Assembly (NCBI GenBank): GCA_034659015.1
Contig: JAYEGL010000013.1
Span: forward strand, 124,001-188,000
DNA from: Maricaulis sp034659015
GTDB taxonomy: Bacteria; Pseudomonadota; Alphaproteobacteria; Caulobacterales; Maricaulaceae
DNA: 64,000 nucleotides
Direction of reading: 5' to 3'
In this document: positions 33,274 to 41,299 of the stretch, piece after piece
Position numbering within the stretch: the stretch's first letter is position 1
Layout of the letters: every line of letters starts with the position of its first letter
Program-made: the position numbers and the translations under genes
Notes under the pieces: model-generated
Told to the model about the DNA's origin: nothing
The model's input: the letters and a program-made list of their open reading frames with translations, nothing else
Databases searched by the model: none

Positions 33274-35580
33274 CTAGAAGCGCAGCGACCCCTGAACGCC
33301 GAAGACTTGCGGGCGCAGCGGCACGGCGTAGTGCGTGTTGGCGCCGACACTGCTGGCGAAAGGCACGTTTGCCGAGAAGGTCAGGATTTCCTCGTCAAAC
33401 AGATTGCGGCCGACCAGGGCGATGCCCCAGCGTTCGGCGTCGAGCCCGACACGCAGATCCACGAGCGTATAGGCATCGACTTCGCCGTTGCTGTCGAGAT
33501 TGTCGTGGATGTTGTGCTCGCCGGTATAGCCGACATTGAGCGTGGAGACGAAATCGACGCCGTTCTGCATCTGCCGGACATAGTCCAGACGGGCAAAGCC
33601 CGTGGTCTCCGGCGTGAAGCGGCCGCGGCGGCCGGTATAGTCGCAGAGCTGGACGCCGTTGACGATGTCGCCATCGGGCGTTTCGCCGAAGGCGCAATTG
33701 CCGCGGCGGAAGTCGGTGTACTCGAAGTCGAGATAGGACAGGCCCGCCGACAGGGTGAGCTCGTCGGTCAGCGCGATCCGCGTATCCAGGTCGACGCCGG
33801 CAATCTCGGTTTCGCCGGCATTGCCGACATTGAAGCCGATCGTGCCGTCGAACTGGCTGATCTGCAGGTTTTCGTACTGGGCGAAATAGGCCGTGGCATT
33901 GAACTGCATGCGGCCGCCCAGAAGATCCGAGCGCAGGCCGGCCTCGTAGGAGGTGACCGTCTCGTCGTCGAATTCGAAGAAGGCGGTGGAGTTACCGCGA
34001 ACGTCGAAACCGCCGCCCTTGAAGCCTTCCTTGTAGGAGGCGAAGAGCATCAGCGTGTCAGTGGCGTCGAACTCGACCATGATCGACGGCGTCAGACGAT
34101 CCTCTTCCCGGCTCTGGTTGAGGTCGTGCCCGGCCATGCCCGGATTGTTCAGGGCCACGCCGAGGCCGGCGGACAGGATGCCCAGGGTCGCCGGGTTGGT
34201 CGCCAGCGGGGCGCCGAAGGAATTCGGCGAGGTGGTCGCCACGATCTGGCGCGACGCGTCCTTTTCCTCATAGGTCCAGCGCAGGCCGCCGATCAGGCGA
34301 AGGCGGTCGGTGGCATTGAACGTGCCTTCCGCAAACACGGCATAGGCCGTCGAGTCCTGTTCGTAGGCCCGCTCGATGCCGACATTCGCCAGCGGCCCGT
34401 AGCCGAGATTGGCGATGGCGCCGCCGAATCCGGTCACGTCGCCGGTATCCAGCGTGCTGGACTGGAAATAGACGCCGCCGATCCAGCTCAGCCGTTCGCT
34501 GGTGTCGGAGGAGAAGCGGATCTCCTGGGAGAACTGCTCGTATTCCTCGGTCACCAGACCGGTGAGGATGTAGTAGTTGGTGAAGTCGAGATCGGCGATC
34601 TCGTCGCGGTCGTAGGACACATAGCCCGTCACCGTGGTCAGCGTGCCGGCGTCGAAATCCGTATTCGTCGTCAGGGTGACGTTGGACACGGTATTGTTCG
34701 AATACTCTTCGGTATCGGCATCGCGAATGAAGTCGAACCGGGTATTGGTCATCGCGCCCGTCAGTCCGACCGCATTGAGCGCCTGGGCATAGGTCAGCGG
34801 GCCGGTGGCGACGTCCTGCGACACCTCGATCTCGCGACCCTCGACGTCGAAGGAGTTGTGCTCGACCTTCAGCGTCGCATCGAAATTGTGCGTCGGCGTG
34901 AAGAAGAGGGTCCCGCGTACGGCGAAGTCGTCGTGCTGGGGACCGTCTTCACCGAGATTCGGGGTGGCGACGAAACCGCCGGTCGATGCGGCCCGCAGGG
35001 CGAGACGCCCCGACAGGTTTTCCGAGATCGGCCCGGACACGTAGGCATCGAGCGCCGCTTCTTCGGTATCGAACATGTAGGACAGGTCGATACCGGCCTC
35101 GAACTCCATCGTCGGCCGCGCCGTGATCAGACTCAGCGCACCGCCGGTCGTGTTCTTGCCGAACAGGACCGACTGCGGCCCGCGCAGAACCTCGACCCGC
35201 TCCAGATCGAAGAAGGGCGCCCGCGTCAGACGCGCGCGGCCATAGCTCACACCGTCAATGAACTGAGCGACGGACTGTTCGAACGCCGGGTCGTTGCCGG
35301 TGCCGATACCGCGGATATACATCTGCGTGCCGATCCCGGTCTGGGTGACCTGGAAGTTCGGTACGGACAATTGCAGGTCGTCGAGCGTGCCGATCTCGAA
35401 ATCGTCCAGTGTTTCACCGGTCACGACGGAGATGGCGATCGGGACGTCCGTGACGTCCTGCTCCCGCTTCTGTGCCGTCACGGTAATCACGTCGAGTTGC
35501 TGGGCCAGCGCCGGGACCCCGCCCAGTGCCGCCGAAAGAGCGGCGACAGCCGCTCCGGTCATCAAACCGGTTGCCTTCAT
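33274..35580 (-). CDS. TonB-dependent receptor of the catabolic island
   Basis: A 768-residue outer-membrane receptor with signal peptide (ending VPALAQ), TonB box (DVITVTAQKREQ), plug (VPIAISVVTGE, IRGIGTG, VEVLRGPQSVLFGKNTTGGALSL) and a C-terminal barrel ending in Phe (GVQGSLRF). This is the Caulobacter/sphingomonad type often tied to hydrophobic or aromatic substrates rather than iron. Three copies of the island motif lie 76-170 bp upstream. It probably imports the island substrate. Confidence 0.92.
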   Translation of the reverse strand: MKATGLMTGAAVAALSAALGGVPALAQQLDVITVTAQKREQDVTDVPIAISVVTGETLDDFEIGTLDDLQLSVPNFQVTQTGIGTQMYIRGIGTGNDPAFEQSVAQFIDGVSYGRARLTRAPFFDLERVEVLRGPQSVLFGKNTTGGALSLITARPTMEFEAGIDLSYMFDTEEAALDAYVSGPISENLSGRLALRAASTGGFVATPNLGEDGPQHDDFAVRGTLFFTPTHNFDATLKVEHNSFDVEGREIEVSQDVATGPLTYAQALNAVGLTGAMTNTRFDFIRDADTEEYSNNTVSNVTLTTNTDFDAGTLTTVTGYVSYDRDEIADLDFTNYYILTGLVTEEYEQFSQEIRFSSDTSERLSWIGGVYFQSSTLDTGDVTGFGGAIANLGYGPLANVGIERAYEQDSTAYAVFAEGTFNATDRLRLIGGLRWTYEEKDASRQIVATTSPNSFGAPLATNPATLGILSAGLGVALNNPGMAGHDLNQSREEDRLTPSIMVEFDATDTLMLFASYKEGFKGGGFDVRGNSTAFFEFDDETVTSYEAGLRSDLLGGRMQFNATAYFAQYENLQISQFDGTIGFNVGNAGETEIAGVDLDTRIALTDELTLSAGLSYLDFEYTDFRRGNCAFGETPDGDIVNGVQLCDYTGRRGRFTPETTGFARLDYVRQMQNGVDFVSTLNVGYTGEHNIHDNLDSNGEVDAYTLVDLRVGLDAERWGIALVGRNLFDEEILTFSANVPFASSVGANTHYAVPLRPQVFGVQGSLRF

Positions 35581-35650
35581 GTTTCACTCCCCTTTGTTTT
35601 GGCGGCGCTTCGGCCTTTTTGTCCGCCATTGGAGCGACTATGGCATAGTT

Positions 35651-35675
35651 GGTTTGACAATGAAAGTTATTCGAC
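35651..35675 (-). promoter_or_regulatory. island motif copy nearest the receptor gene
   Basis: GGTTTGACAATGAAAGTTAT begins the site; core CAATGAAAGT at 35658-35667. The GGTTTG prefix matches the copies at 19631 and 25111. It lies 71-95 bp before the receptor start. Confidence 0.45.
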
Positions 35676-35726
35676 GAGACGCGTAGCCGCCCAGATGTCG
35701 ACATACCAAGCAACACTAGTGCACAT

Positions 35727-35750
35727 ACTTGCACACGCCGACTTGCATAA
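35727..35750 (-). promoter_or_regulatory. two tandem island motif copies
   Basis: On the minus strand, TTATGCAAGT (35741-35750, a perfect match to the core) and GTGTGCAAGT (35727-35736) are repeated with a 14-bp period. Together with the site at 35651 they make a three-site array upstream of the receptor gene. Confidence 0.45.
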
Positions 35751-35959
35751 AGGGGCGGCCGGGCAGCCGGGCCGTCGCAGACAGGGTCCGGGTTCCACGC
35801 TCCCGACGCGCTCGAAGCCGCCAGCCGATACCCGCCGGCCGGCCACCGCGGAGCGGTTTCGTTGACGCCGGGGCCGGAGTGAAAATGGCGTTCGTGATTG
35901 GCGGGATGCGAACGCAGACACGGGCCGCGATTTGGCGCCATGCGTGCACGGCGCTGTGC

Positions 35960-35990
35960 CGGGTGACGGCAGATTGTCTGCCGTCACCCG
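35960..35990. repeat. 14-bp perfect inverted repeat with 3-nt loop
   Basis: CGGGTGACGGCAGA and its exact complement flank TTG. Short direct copies of GCTGTGC flank the hairpin on both sides. No T-run follows in either direction. It lies 28 bp beyond the end of the serine hydrolase gene and may be a Rho-dependent terminator structure or a small repeat element. Confidence 0.6.
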
Positions 35991-36018
35991 ACGCTGTGCG
36001 CTCACCCGTCGAGGGGTG

Positions 36019-38004
36019 TCAGAAGTTGGTCGCCCAGCTGAGCAGGCCGTTCAGTGCCGCAAACAGGATGACGACCAGAATGGCGAGCGGCAGGACGACA
36101 CTCCACAGGCGTGCAAACCAGCTCTGGCGCCCCTGCCACACGACGACGGTGTTCCAGATCGCCAGTGCGAATGCCACGTAGAGCAGGAGCTGCGCGGCCA
36201 TTGTCACGAAGAGCTGCGTCTCGAAACCGGACCCCAGCCCCGACAGATCGGAGAACAGCGTCTGGAACAGCAGGAACCAGGCGCCCAGGAAAACGAACAC
36301 AAGCGCAATACCGACACGGACGAGCCGATAGGACATGGCCGACCGCCCCTCCAGCGCAAAGCGGCTCCCGTAGCGCCAGCGGACCACCGCCCGCACGGGC
36401 CATAGAACCAGCGTCGCCAGCAGCGCGGCCAGCGCGGCGCCAAGCAGCGGCATGACGAGCGAGCCCGCACGGTACCAGGGCGCCGGTATCAGATGGATGA
36501 TCGGAGAGACCGGCTCGAACGTGACATAGTCGAGCGTGCCGTCATCATCGAGCACGGCCGAGAGGCGTTCGTAGCCGCCCACATGGCGCCACACGAACGG
36601 CTCCACTTCCCGCCACACCGCCGGCTTCCCAAACAGCGGATAGACCAGGTCCCCGTCCTCGTTCATGGAGATCGTCTCCTGTCCGAGGAAGCGCAGTATC
36701 GCGGCGAAATTGGTATAGACGGTCCGCGAGCTCTCATACTCGCCGACGACGAGCTGGCCATGCTCCTGGGCGGTTTCGAGCCGGGGGCCGAGCGGCACGA
36801 CCGTCTCGGGGAAATAGCGTTCGGCAAAACCGGATGTCACGGAGAACCGCAGCGTACCGCCCGCCTCTCCGGTACTGTTGACGACGACATAGATCCCCAC
36901 GCCTTCATCCAGCATCACATTGAGATCCGAGTGGAAGAAGCTGGTGTCGCCCCCGTGACCCCGAACCCGCAGATTGCCCTTGTCCAGCTCCCAGAAGCCC
37001 AGCGCCATGGCATTCAACGGCGGCGTGAGCTGATAGATGGTTTCGTACATCTGTTCCCAGGTCTGCGGGGCCAACACGTCCGGATTACGCTCCAGAAGAC
37101 CGATCATGAAGCGGCCCATCGCCTCCCCGCTGGCCGCCATCGACCCGGCCGGCGCCATGGGCACAAGTTCGTAGTACTGAGGCTCTCCGTCGGAGGCGCT
37201 GCGATAGCCGTTGGACATGTCCGCTTCGAACCGCTCCGGCAACGGCTGGCGGAACGTCGCCCGCTCCATGCCCATGGGTTCGAAAATATGCTCCTCGACA
37301 TACGCCTCGAACATCTGGCCCGAGACGCGCTGGACGATATAGCCGGCCAGAGCCGTCCCGTAGTTTGAATAGGCCGGCGTCTCTCCGGGCGGGAAGATGC
37401 GCGACGGCGGAGGCGCCTGCTTCAGGAAGTCCTCGAGCGGCAAGGCCAGCTCGGGATCGGAAACGATCAGGTTGCGGAACCGCTCCTGGAACCCGGGCGT
37501 ATGGGTCATCAGATTCCGCATCGTAACCGGTTCGCCGAAGGCTTCGGGAATCTCGAAATCGAGATAGGCGTTCACGTCCTCGTCCAGGTCGATATGCCCG
37601 GCCTCGACCTGCTGCATCACCGCGATCCAGGTGAAGAGTTTGGAGATGGAGCCGGGCCGGAACATCGTCTCGAAACCGTCGACCGGCTGCCGTTCGGCCA
37701 GGTCGGAATACCCGAAGCCCCGGCTGGTCAGGATCTCGCCGTCCCGGACGACCGTCACCTGGGCCCCGACAATGTCGCCCTCGGCAAGGGCGTAGGGCAT
37801 GATGCCGTCGAGCCAGGCATCCACATCGGAGCGGGTCAGTTGGGGCGCGCCCGTTTCGCTTGCGTCGGCAGCGACGGTTTCGGTATCGGCCGGAGCCGGC
37901 TCCAGCGGAGCGGGGTCGACCGGATCGACCTGCGCCGCTGCCGTGGCGCAGCTGAGTCCGGCCAGCGCGCCCGCAAGCCACTTCAATTGCGTTTTCAATG
38001 ACAT
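36019..38004 (-). CDS. beta-lactamase-fold serine hydrolase with C-terminal membrane helices
   Basis: A 661-residue class-C-beta-lactamase/D-aminopeptidase-like hydrolase. It has a signal peptide (ending TAAAQ), catalytic SxxK Ser119-Lys122 (PGSISKLFTW), Tyr212-Ser-Asn214 (AYSNYG) and His350-Gly-Gly. About residues 540-655 hold three or four membrane helices, so the enzyme is probably anchored with its active site in the periplasm. Its N-terminal half is closely similar to the hydrolase at 50418. The ATG at 38004 has GGAGG upstream. It is the last gene of the minus-strand operon YkvI-like/dgcN/dgcA/DUF819/hydrolase, which implies a D-amino-acid peptide substrate. Confidence 0.87.
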   Translation of the reverse strand: MSLKTQLKWLAGALAGLSCATAAAQVDPVDPAPLEPAPADTETVAADASETGAPQLTRSDVDAWLDGIMPYALAEGDIVGAQVTVVRDGEILTSRGFGYSDLAERQPVDGFETMFRPGSISKLFTWIAVMQQVEAGHIDLDEDVNAYLDFEIPEAFGEPVTMRNLMTHTPGFQERFRNLIVSDPELALPLEDFLKQAPPPSRIFPPGETPAYSNYGTALAGYIVQRVSGQMFEAYVEEHIFEPMGMERATFRQPLPERFEADMSNGYRSASDGEPQYYELVPMAPAGSMAASGEAMGRFMIGLLERNPDVLAPQTWEQMYETIYQLTPPLNAMALGFWELDKGNLRVRGHGGDTSFFHSDLNVMLDEGVGIYVVVNSTGEAGGTLRFSVTSGFAERYFPETVVPLGPRLETAQEHGQLVVGEYESSRTVYTNFAAILRFLGQETISMNEDGDLVYPLFGKPAVWREVEPFVWRHVGGYERLSAVLDDDGTLDYVTFEPVSPIIHLIPAPWYRAGSLVMPLLGAALAALLATLVLWPVRAVVRWRYGSRFALEGRSAMSYRLVRVGIALVFVFLGAWFLLFQTLFSDLSGLGSGFETQLFVTMAAQLLLYVAFALAIWNTVVVWQGRQSWFARLWSVVLPLAILVVILFAALNGLLSWATNF

Positions 38005-38038
38005 AACGGCCTCCATACGGTTGATGCAGAGCTTGAAA

Positions 38039-39193
38039 TCAAAGGGCATTCCCCTCGAGCAGGGAGAAGAGGCCGATACCGGCGAAATTCCCCAGCACAT
38101 ATCCGAGAATCCCGGTGAGAATTCCGGGCGCGACCAGGTTGCGCCACTTGAACAGGATCGCGATCGCCGCCGCGATCGGCGGGCCGGCGATACAGGCCAG
38201 GGAGGCCGTCACCAGTTCGGCATAGTTCAGTTTGAGCAGACGCCCCGCGGCCAGCATGAACACCAGGTGCGAGACGAAGATGCAGCCGACCATGACGAAC
38301 ATGCCGGGCGCGGCGGACAGCATTTCCCCGAGATCGGCGCCTGCGCCGATGATGGCGAAGAACAGGTACATGAACATCATCGCCAGAATGTCTTCACCGC
38401 GGAGCCCGGAAAGGTATTTGCGGCCCAGCGTGGCCAGACCCGTCACCAGGACGGTGATGACGAGAAGCCGGTAGTCGGGAATGCCGAACGCATTGGCAAT
38501 GAGCGTGCTGGCGGCCACAGCGCCGGCGGCCAGGGCCAGCGCCGTCGTCAGACCGAACAGGCTGATCGCGGGCTCCGTTTCGCGGCCGGCTGCAGGCGTC
38601 TCCCGCATGACCGCGTCCATACGCCAGCCATAGCGCTGCTGCAGCAGCGACCAGCCCGCGGCCAGGTTCAGCAGGATGATGAAGCCGACGCCGAAGATGT
38701 TGTCGATCGCCAGAGCGGCCGAGAGCTGGGAGCTGTCGTCGAAGGACACGGCTTCCGCCACGGCGACGAAGTTCAGCGAACCGCCGGTATAGGTCGCGGT
38801 GAAGACGGCAGCGATCTCCGCCTCGCTCGCACCGAGATCGACAAGGAGCGTTGCCAGCCAGGCCCCGAAGATCGTGCCGGCCATGCCGATCAGAAAAGCG
38901 ATCAGGACACGGCCGCCTTCGCTGACGACTTTGACGAGATCGGCCTTCAGCAGGAACAGGGCGATCGCCAGCGGGACCATGTAGGTCCAGATCGAACCGT
39001 AGAGCGGCGCGCTTCTCGGCAGGAGGCCGACATGGGCCGCCACAAGTGCCGTCAGCAGGATGATGCCGGCCCCGGACAGGCGCTTGCCCCAGCGCGTTCT
39101 CTCCAGCCCGGCTGCCAGCGCGCAGATCGCGAGCAGCGCGGCCAGTAGGCCGAATATGTTGTCGGCGGCGATCAAGACCGGAGGCTCCGCCAA
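38039..39193 (-). CDS. DUF819 (YjcL-like) inner-membrane transporter
   Basis: A 384-residue protein with about ten membrane helices and the DUF819 pattern: LIAADNIFGLLAALLAICALAAG at the N-terminus, IWTYMVPLAIALFLLKADL, GTIFGAWLATLLVDLGASE, ATYTGGSLNFVAVAEAV, and FASHLVF-like VSHLVFMLAAGRLL. The family resembles glutamate/keto-acid permeases but has no assigned substrate. I give the TTG start at 39193; a second TTG at 39175 with GGAG upstream is a real alternative. Position next to dgcA/dgcN suggests transport of D-glutamate or a related acid. Confidence 0.8.
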   Translation of the reverse strand: MAEPPVLIAADNIFGLLAALLAICALAAGLERTRWGKRLSGAGIILLTALVAAHVGLLPRSAPLYGSIWTYMVPLAIALFLLKADLVKVVSEGGRVLIAFLIGMAGTIFGAWLATLLVDLGASEAEIAAVFTATYTGGSLNFVAVAEAVSFDDSSQLSAALAIDNIFGVGFIILLNLAAGWSLLQQRYGWRMDAVMRETPAAGRETEPAISLFGLTTALALAAGAVAASTLIANAFGIPDYRLLVITVLVTGLATLGRKYLSGLRGEDILAMMFMYLFFAIIGAGADLGEMLSAAPGMFVMVGCIFVSHLVFMLAAGRLLKLNYAELVTASLACIAGPPIAAAIAILFKWRNLVAPGILTGILGYVLGNFAGIGLFSLLEGNAL

Positions 39194-39230
39194 AGCGCGG
39201 AATTATGCACCGCAGGGCCGGGTGTGCCGG

Positions 39231-40214
39231 TCATCCCCACAGCCCCGTTTGCGGTGCCGCGACCTCGCCGTCCCGGTACACCATCCCGCCCGGCAGGTCG
39301 GATTTCAGGTTCAGCGGACCGTCCAGATCGACGAAATCGCACAATTGCGCGATGACGAAAGCGGGCGCCATGGACAGGGATGTGCCCAGCATGTTGCCGA
39401 CCATCAGGCCCTTACCGGCCTGGCGCGCCTCGGTCGCCAGCGCCAGGGCCTCGGTCAGCCCGCCCGTCTTGTCGAGCTTGATATTGATCATGTCGTAACG
39501 CTTGAGGGCATCCGGCAGCTCGCCGCGATGCAGACAGCTTTCATCGGCACAGAGCGGGATCGGCGAGCTCAGCCCTTCCAGTTCCGCATCTCCGCCGCGC
39601 GGCAGGGGCTGTTCGACCATCGCGACGCCGAGCTCGGCGAACGGTTCGAGCACGCGGCGCAACAGGTCCATGGTGAAACCCTGATTGGCGTCGATGATGA
39701 TTTCGGCGTCGGGCCGCGCCTTGCGGATCGCCGCGATCCGTTCGACGGGAGCGTCGCCATTCAGCTTGATCTTGAGCAGGGGGTAGCCGCTGGCCCGCGC
39801 CGCCTGCTCGGCCATCAGTTCCGGCGTGTCCTGGATGCCGAGCGTATAGGCCGTCCTGCGCGCTGCCGGGCTGATCCCGGTCAACTCCCAGATCGTCTTT
39901 CCGGCGCGGTCCGCCTCGAGGTCCCAGAGCGCGCAATCGACCGCATTACGCGCACCGCCGGGCGGCAATAGTGACTGGAGGTCGTCCCGGCCGATGCCCG
40001 CTTCGATGGCGGGCCGGATCGCCTCGATCTGATCGAGCAGCCCCCGGGCTTCTTCCTGGAGATAATAGACCGGCACGCCTTCGCCGCGGCCAATCGCGCC
40101 CTCGTGCTCCAGTCCGACGACCACCGATTCCAGACTCTCGAAGACATGACCGGTGATCGCGAAAGGCGCCCGCATCGGCCAGCTTTCGCGGTGAACGCTC
40201 AAACGCATACTCAT
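39231..40214 (-). CDS. dgcA: enolase-superfamily epimerase, DgcA-like (N-acetyl-D-glutamate racemase)
   Basis: A 327-residue MLE-subgroup enolase-superfamily enzyme. The catalytic lysines are Lys148 and Lys150 (LLKIKLN) and Lys246 (NIKLDKTGG); the Mg ligands are Asp175, Glu201 and Asp224. By general family it would be called an L-Ala-D/L-Glu epimerase. The next gene, a DUF1611 protein, overlaps by 4 bp. That pairing is the DgcN-DgcA arrangement described for D-glutamate catabolism in marine bacteria, where DgcA racemises N-acetyl-D-Glu. I favour DgcA on context; a dipeptide epimerase for L-Ala-D-Glu from murein remains possible. Confidence 0.8.
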   Translation of the reverse strand: MSMRLSVHRESWPMRAPFAITGHVFESLESVVVGLEHEGAIGRGEGVPVYYLQEEARGLLDQIEAIRPAIEAGIGRDDLQSLLPPGGARNAVDCALWDLEADRAGKTIWELTGISPAARRTAYTLGIQDTPELMAEQAARASGYPLLKIKLNGDAPVERIAAIRKARPDAEIIIDANQGFTMDLLRRVLEPFAELGVAMVEQPLPRGGDAELEGLSSPIPLCADESCLHRGELPDALKRYDMINIKLDKTGGLTEALALATEARQAGKGLMVGNMLGTSLSMAPAFVIAQLCDFVDLDGPLNLKSDLPGGMVYRDGEVAAPQTGLWG

Positions 40215-41299
40215 ACCCCTGTCTTTGAGAGAATCTTGTCGACGATCAGTCCCGCCCCGTCCTTGATCGGATCGACGGCCGGCAGGCCGGTCTCGCGCTC
40301 ATAGCGGTCCAGCAGGGCCTGGCGGTCGGGATCGGCCAATGTCGACGTGTTCACGGACAGGCCGACGAACCGTGCAGCCGGGTTCACGCGCCGCGCGAAC
40401 GTCAGGCACTGCGCCATGGCTTCACCAACCGGCAGAACCGGGAAGTCGCGCCGACCGCCCGTGCCCAGCAGCACGTCCCGCGACGGATCGTGACACAGCA
40501 CCAGCGCATCCGGTTGCGACCCGTGCAGCAGACCCAGGCTGACTCCGGCGAAACTGGGATGCGACAGCGCGCCCTGTCCCTCGATGACGTCCCAGTGATC
40601 GTCGGGCGCAGACGGGGACAACAGCTCCGCGGCGCCGGACAGGAAATCGGACACGACGCAATCGAGCGGAATGCCGCTCCCGGCGATCATGATTCCGGTC
40701 TGGCCGGTCGCGCGGAAATCGGCATTCAGACCGCGCGCCCGCATTTCGCGCTCGATCGCGAGCGCGGTGTATTTCTTGCCCACGGCACAATCGGTTCCCA
40801 CCGTCAGGATGCGGCGGCCCGAACGCTTTTCGCCCGTGCCGACGGGCAGCTTGCTCGGCGGCGTGCGGACATCGATCAGACGGGCGCCGGACGTACGGGC
40901 GGCAGCCACGATTTCGGGGAAATCCGACAGCTTCACATGCATGCCCGAAACGACATCCAGGCCGGCGCGCGCCGCCTCGACAAGGTCTCCGACCCACGCG
41001 TCCGGTATCGACCCCCCTTCGGAGGCCACGCCGATCACGATCGAGCCGACACCTGCGGCCACGGCGTCGGCAACCGACATGTCGGTGAGGCCGCCATCGA
41101 CCCGGCATCCGGCGGTGCGCAGCTGACCGGCGCAGTACTCGCTGCGCCACTGGATCAGCCCCAAACCCGTCTTCGCATGGCCCGCGTCCGGCACATCGCC
41201 GAAATAGATGAGATACGGAGGCCTCAACTGCACCGTACAGAGCCCGGCTTGGTGGTCCGGCACGCTCTGGATGTCCTCATTTCTGCTGGCGAGAGACAC
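40211..41299 (-). CDS. dgcN: DUF1611 protein, DgcN-like D-glutamate N-acetyltransferase
   Basis: A 362-residue DUF1611 protein. The C-terminal half carries a P-loop-like motif GTDCAVGKKYTALAIE (about 168-183), then GQTGIMIAGSGIPLD and VIEGQGALSHPSFAGVSLGLLHGS. In D-glutamate-degrading marine bacteria DgcN, a member of this family, acetylates D-Glu with acetyl-CoA. I chose a GTG start at 41299 with GGAGG 5-6 bp upstream; the longer frame to 41389 overlaps the transporter more deeply. It overlaps the transporter stop by 23 bp and dgcA by 4 bp. Confidence 0.82.
   Translation of the reverse strand: MSLASRNEDIQSVPDHQAGLCTVQLRPPYLIYFGDVPDAGHAKTGLGLIQWRSEYCAGQLRTAGCRVDGGLTDMSVADAVAAGVGSIVIGVASEGGSIPDAWVGDLVEAARAGLDVVSGMHVKLSDFPEIVAAARTSGARLIDVRTPPSKLPVGTGEKRSGRRILTVGTDCAVGKKYTALAIEREMRARGLNADFRATGQTGIMIAGSGIPLDCVVSDFLSGAAELLSPSAPDDHWDVIEGQGALSHPSFAGVSLGLLHGSQPDALVLCHDPSRDVLLGTGGRRDFPVLPVGEAMAQCLTFARRVNPAARFVGLSVNTSTLADPDRQALLDRYERETGLPAVDPIKDGAGLIVDKILSKTGV

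Larger units (their letters stand above)
35581..36018. other. 438-bp intergenic region with motif cluster and hairpin
   Basis: It contains three copies of the island motif (35658-35667, 35727-35736, 35741-35750) near the receptor gene. A 14-bp perfect hairpin (35960-35990) lies near the end of the serine hydrolase gene. Between about 35755 and 35955 the sequence is high-GC with no convincing gene, ribosome site or known RNA. It marks the border between two functional islands. Confidence 0.6.

Noticed and set aside
33307..35865. 852-codon plus-strand frame antisense to the second receptor
   Set aside because: Shadow frame; the minus-strand receptor has full plug and barrel motifs.
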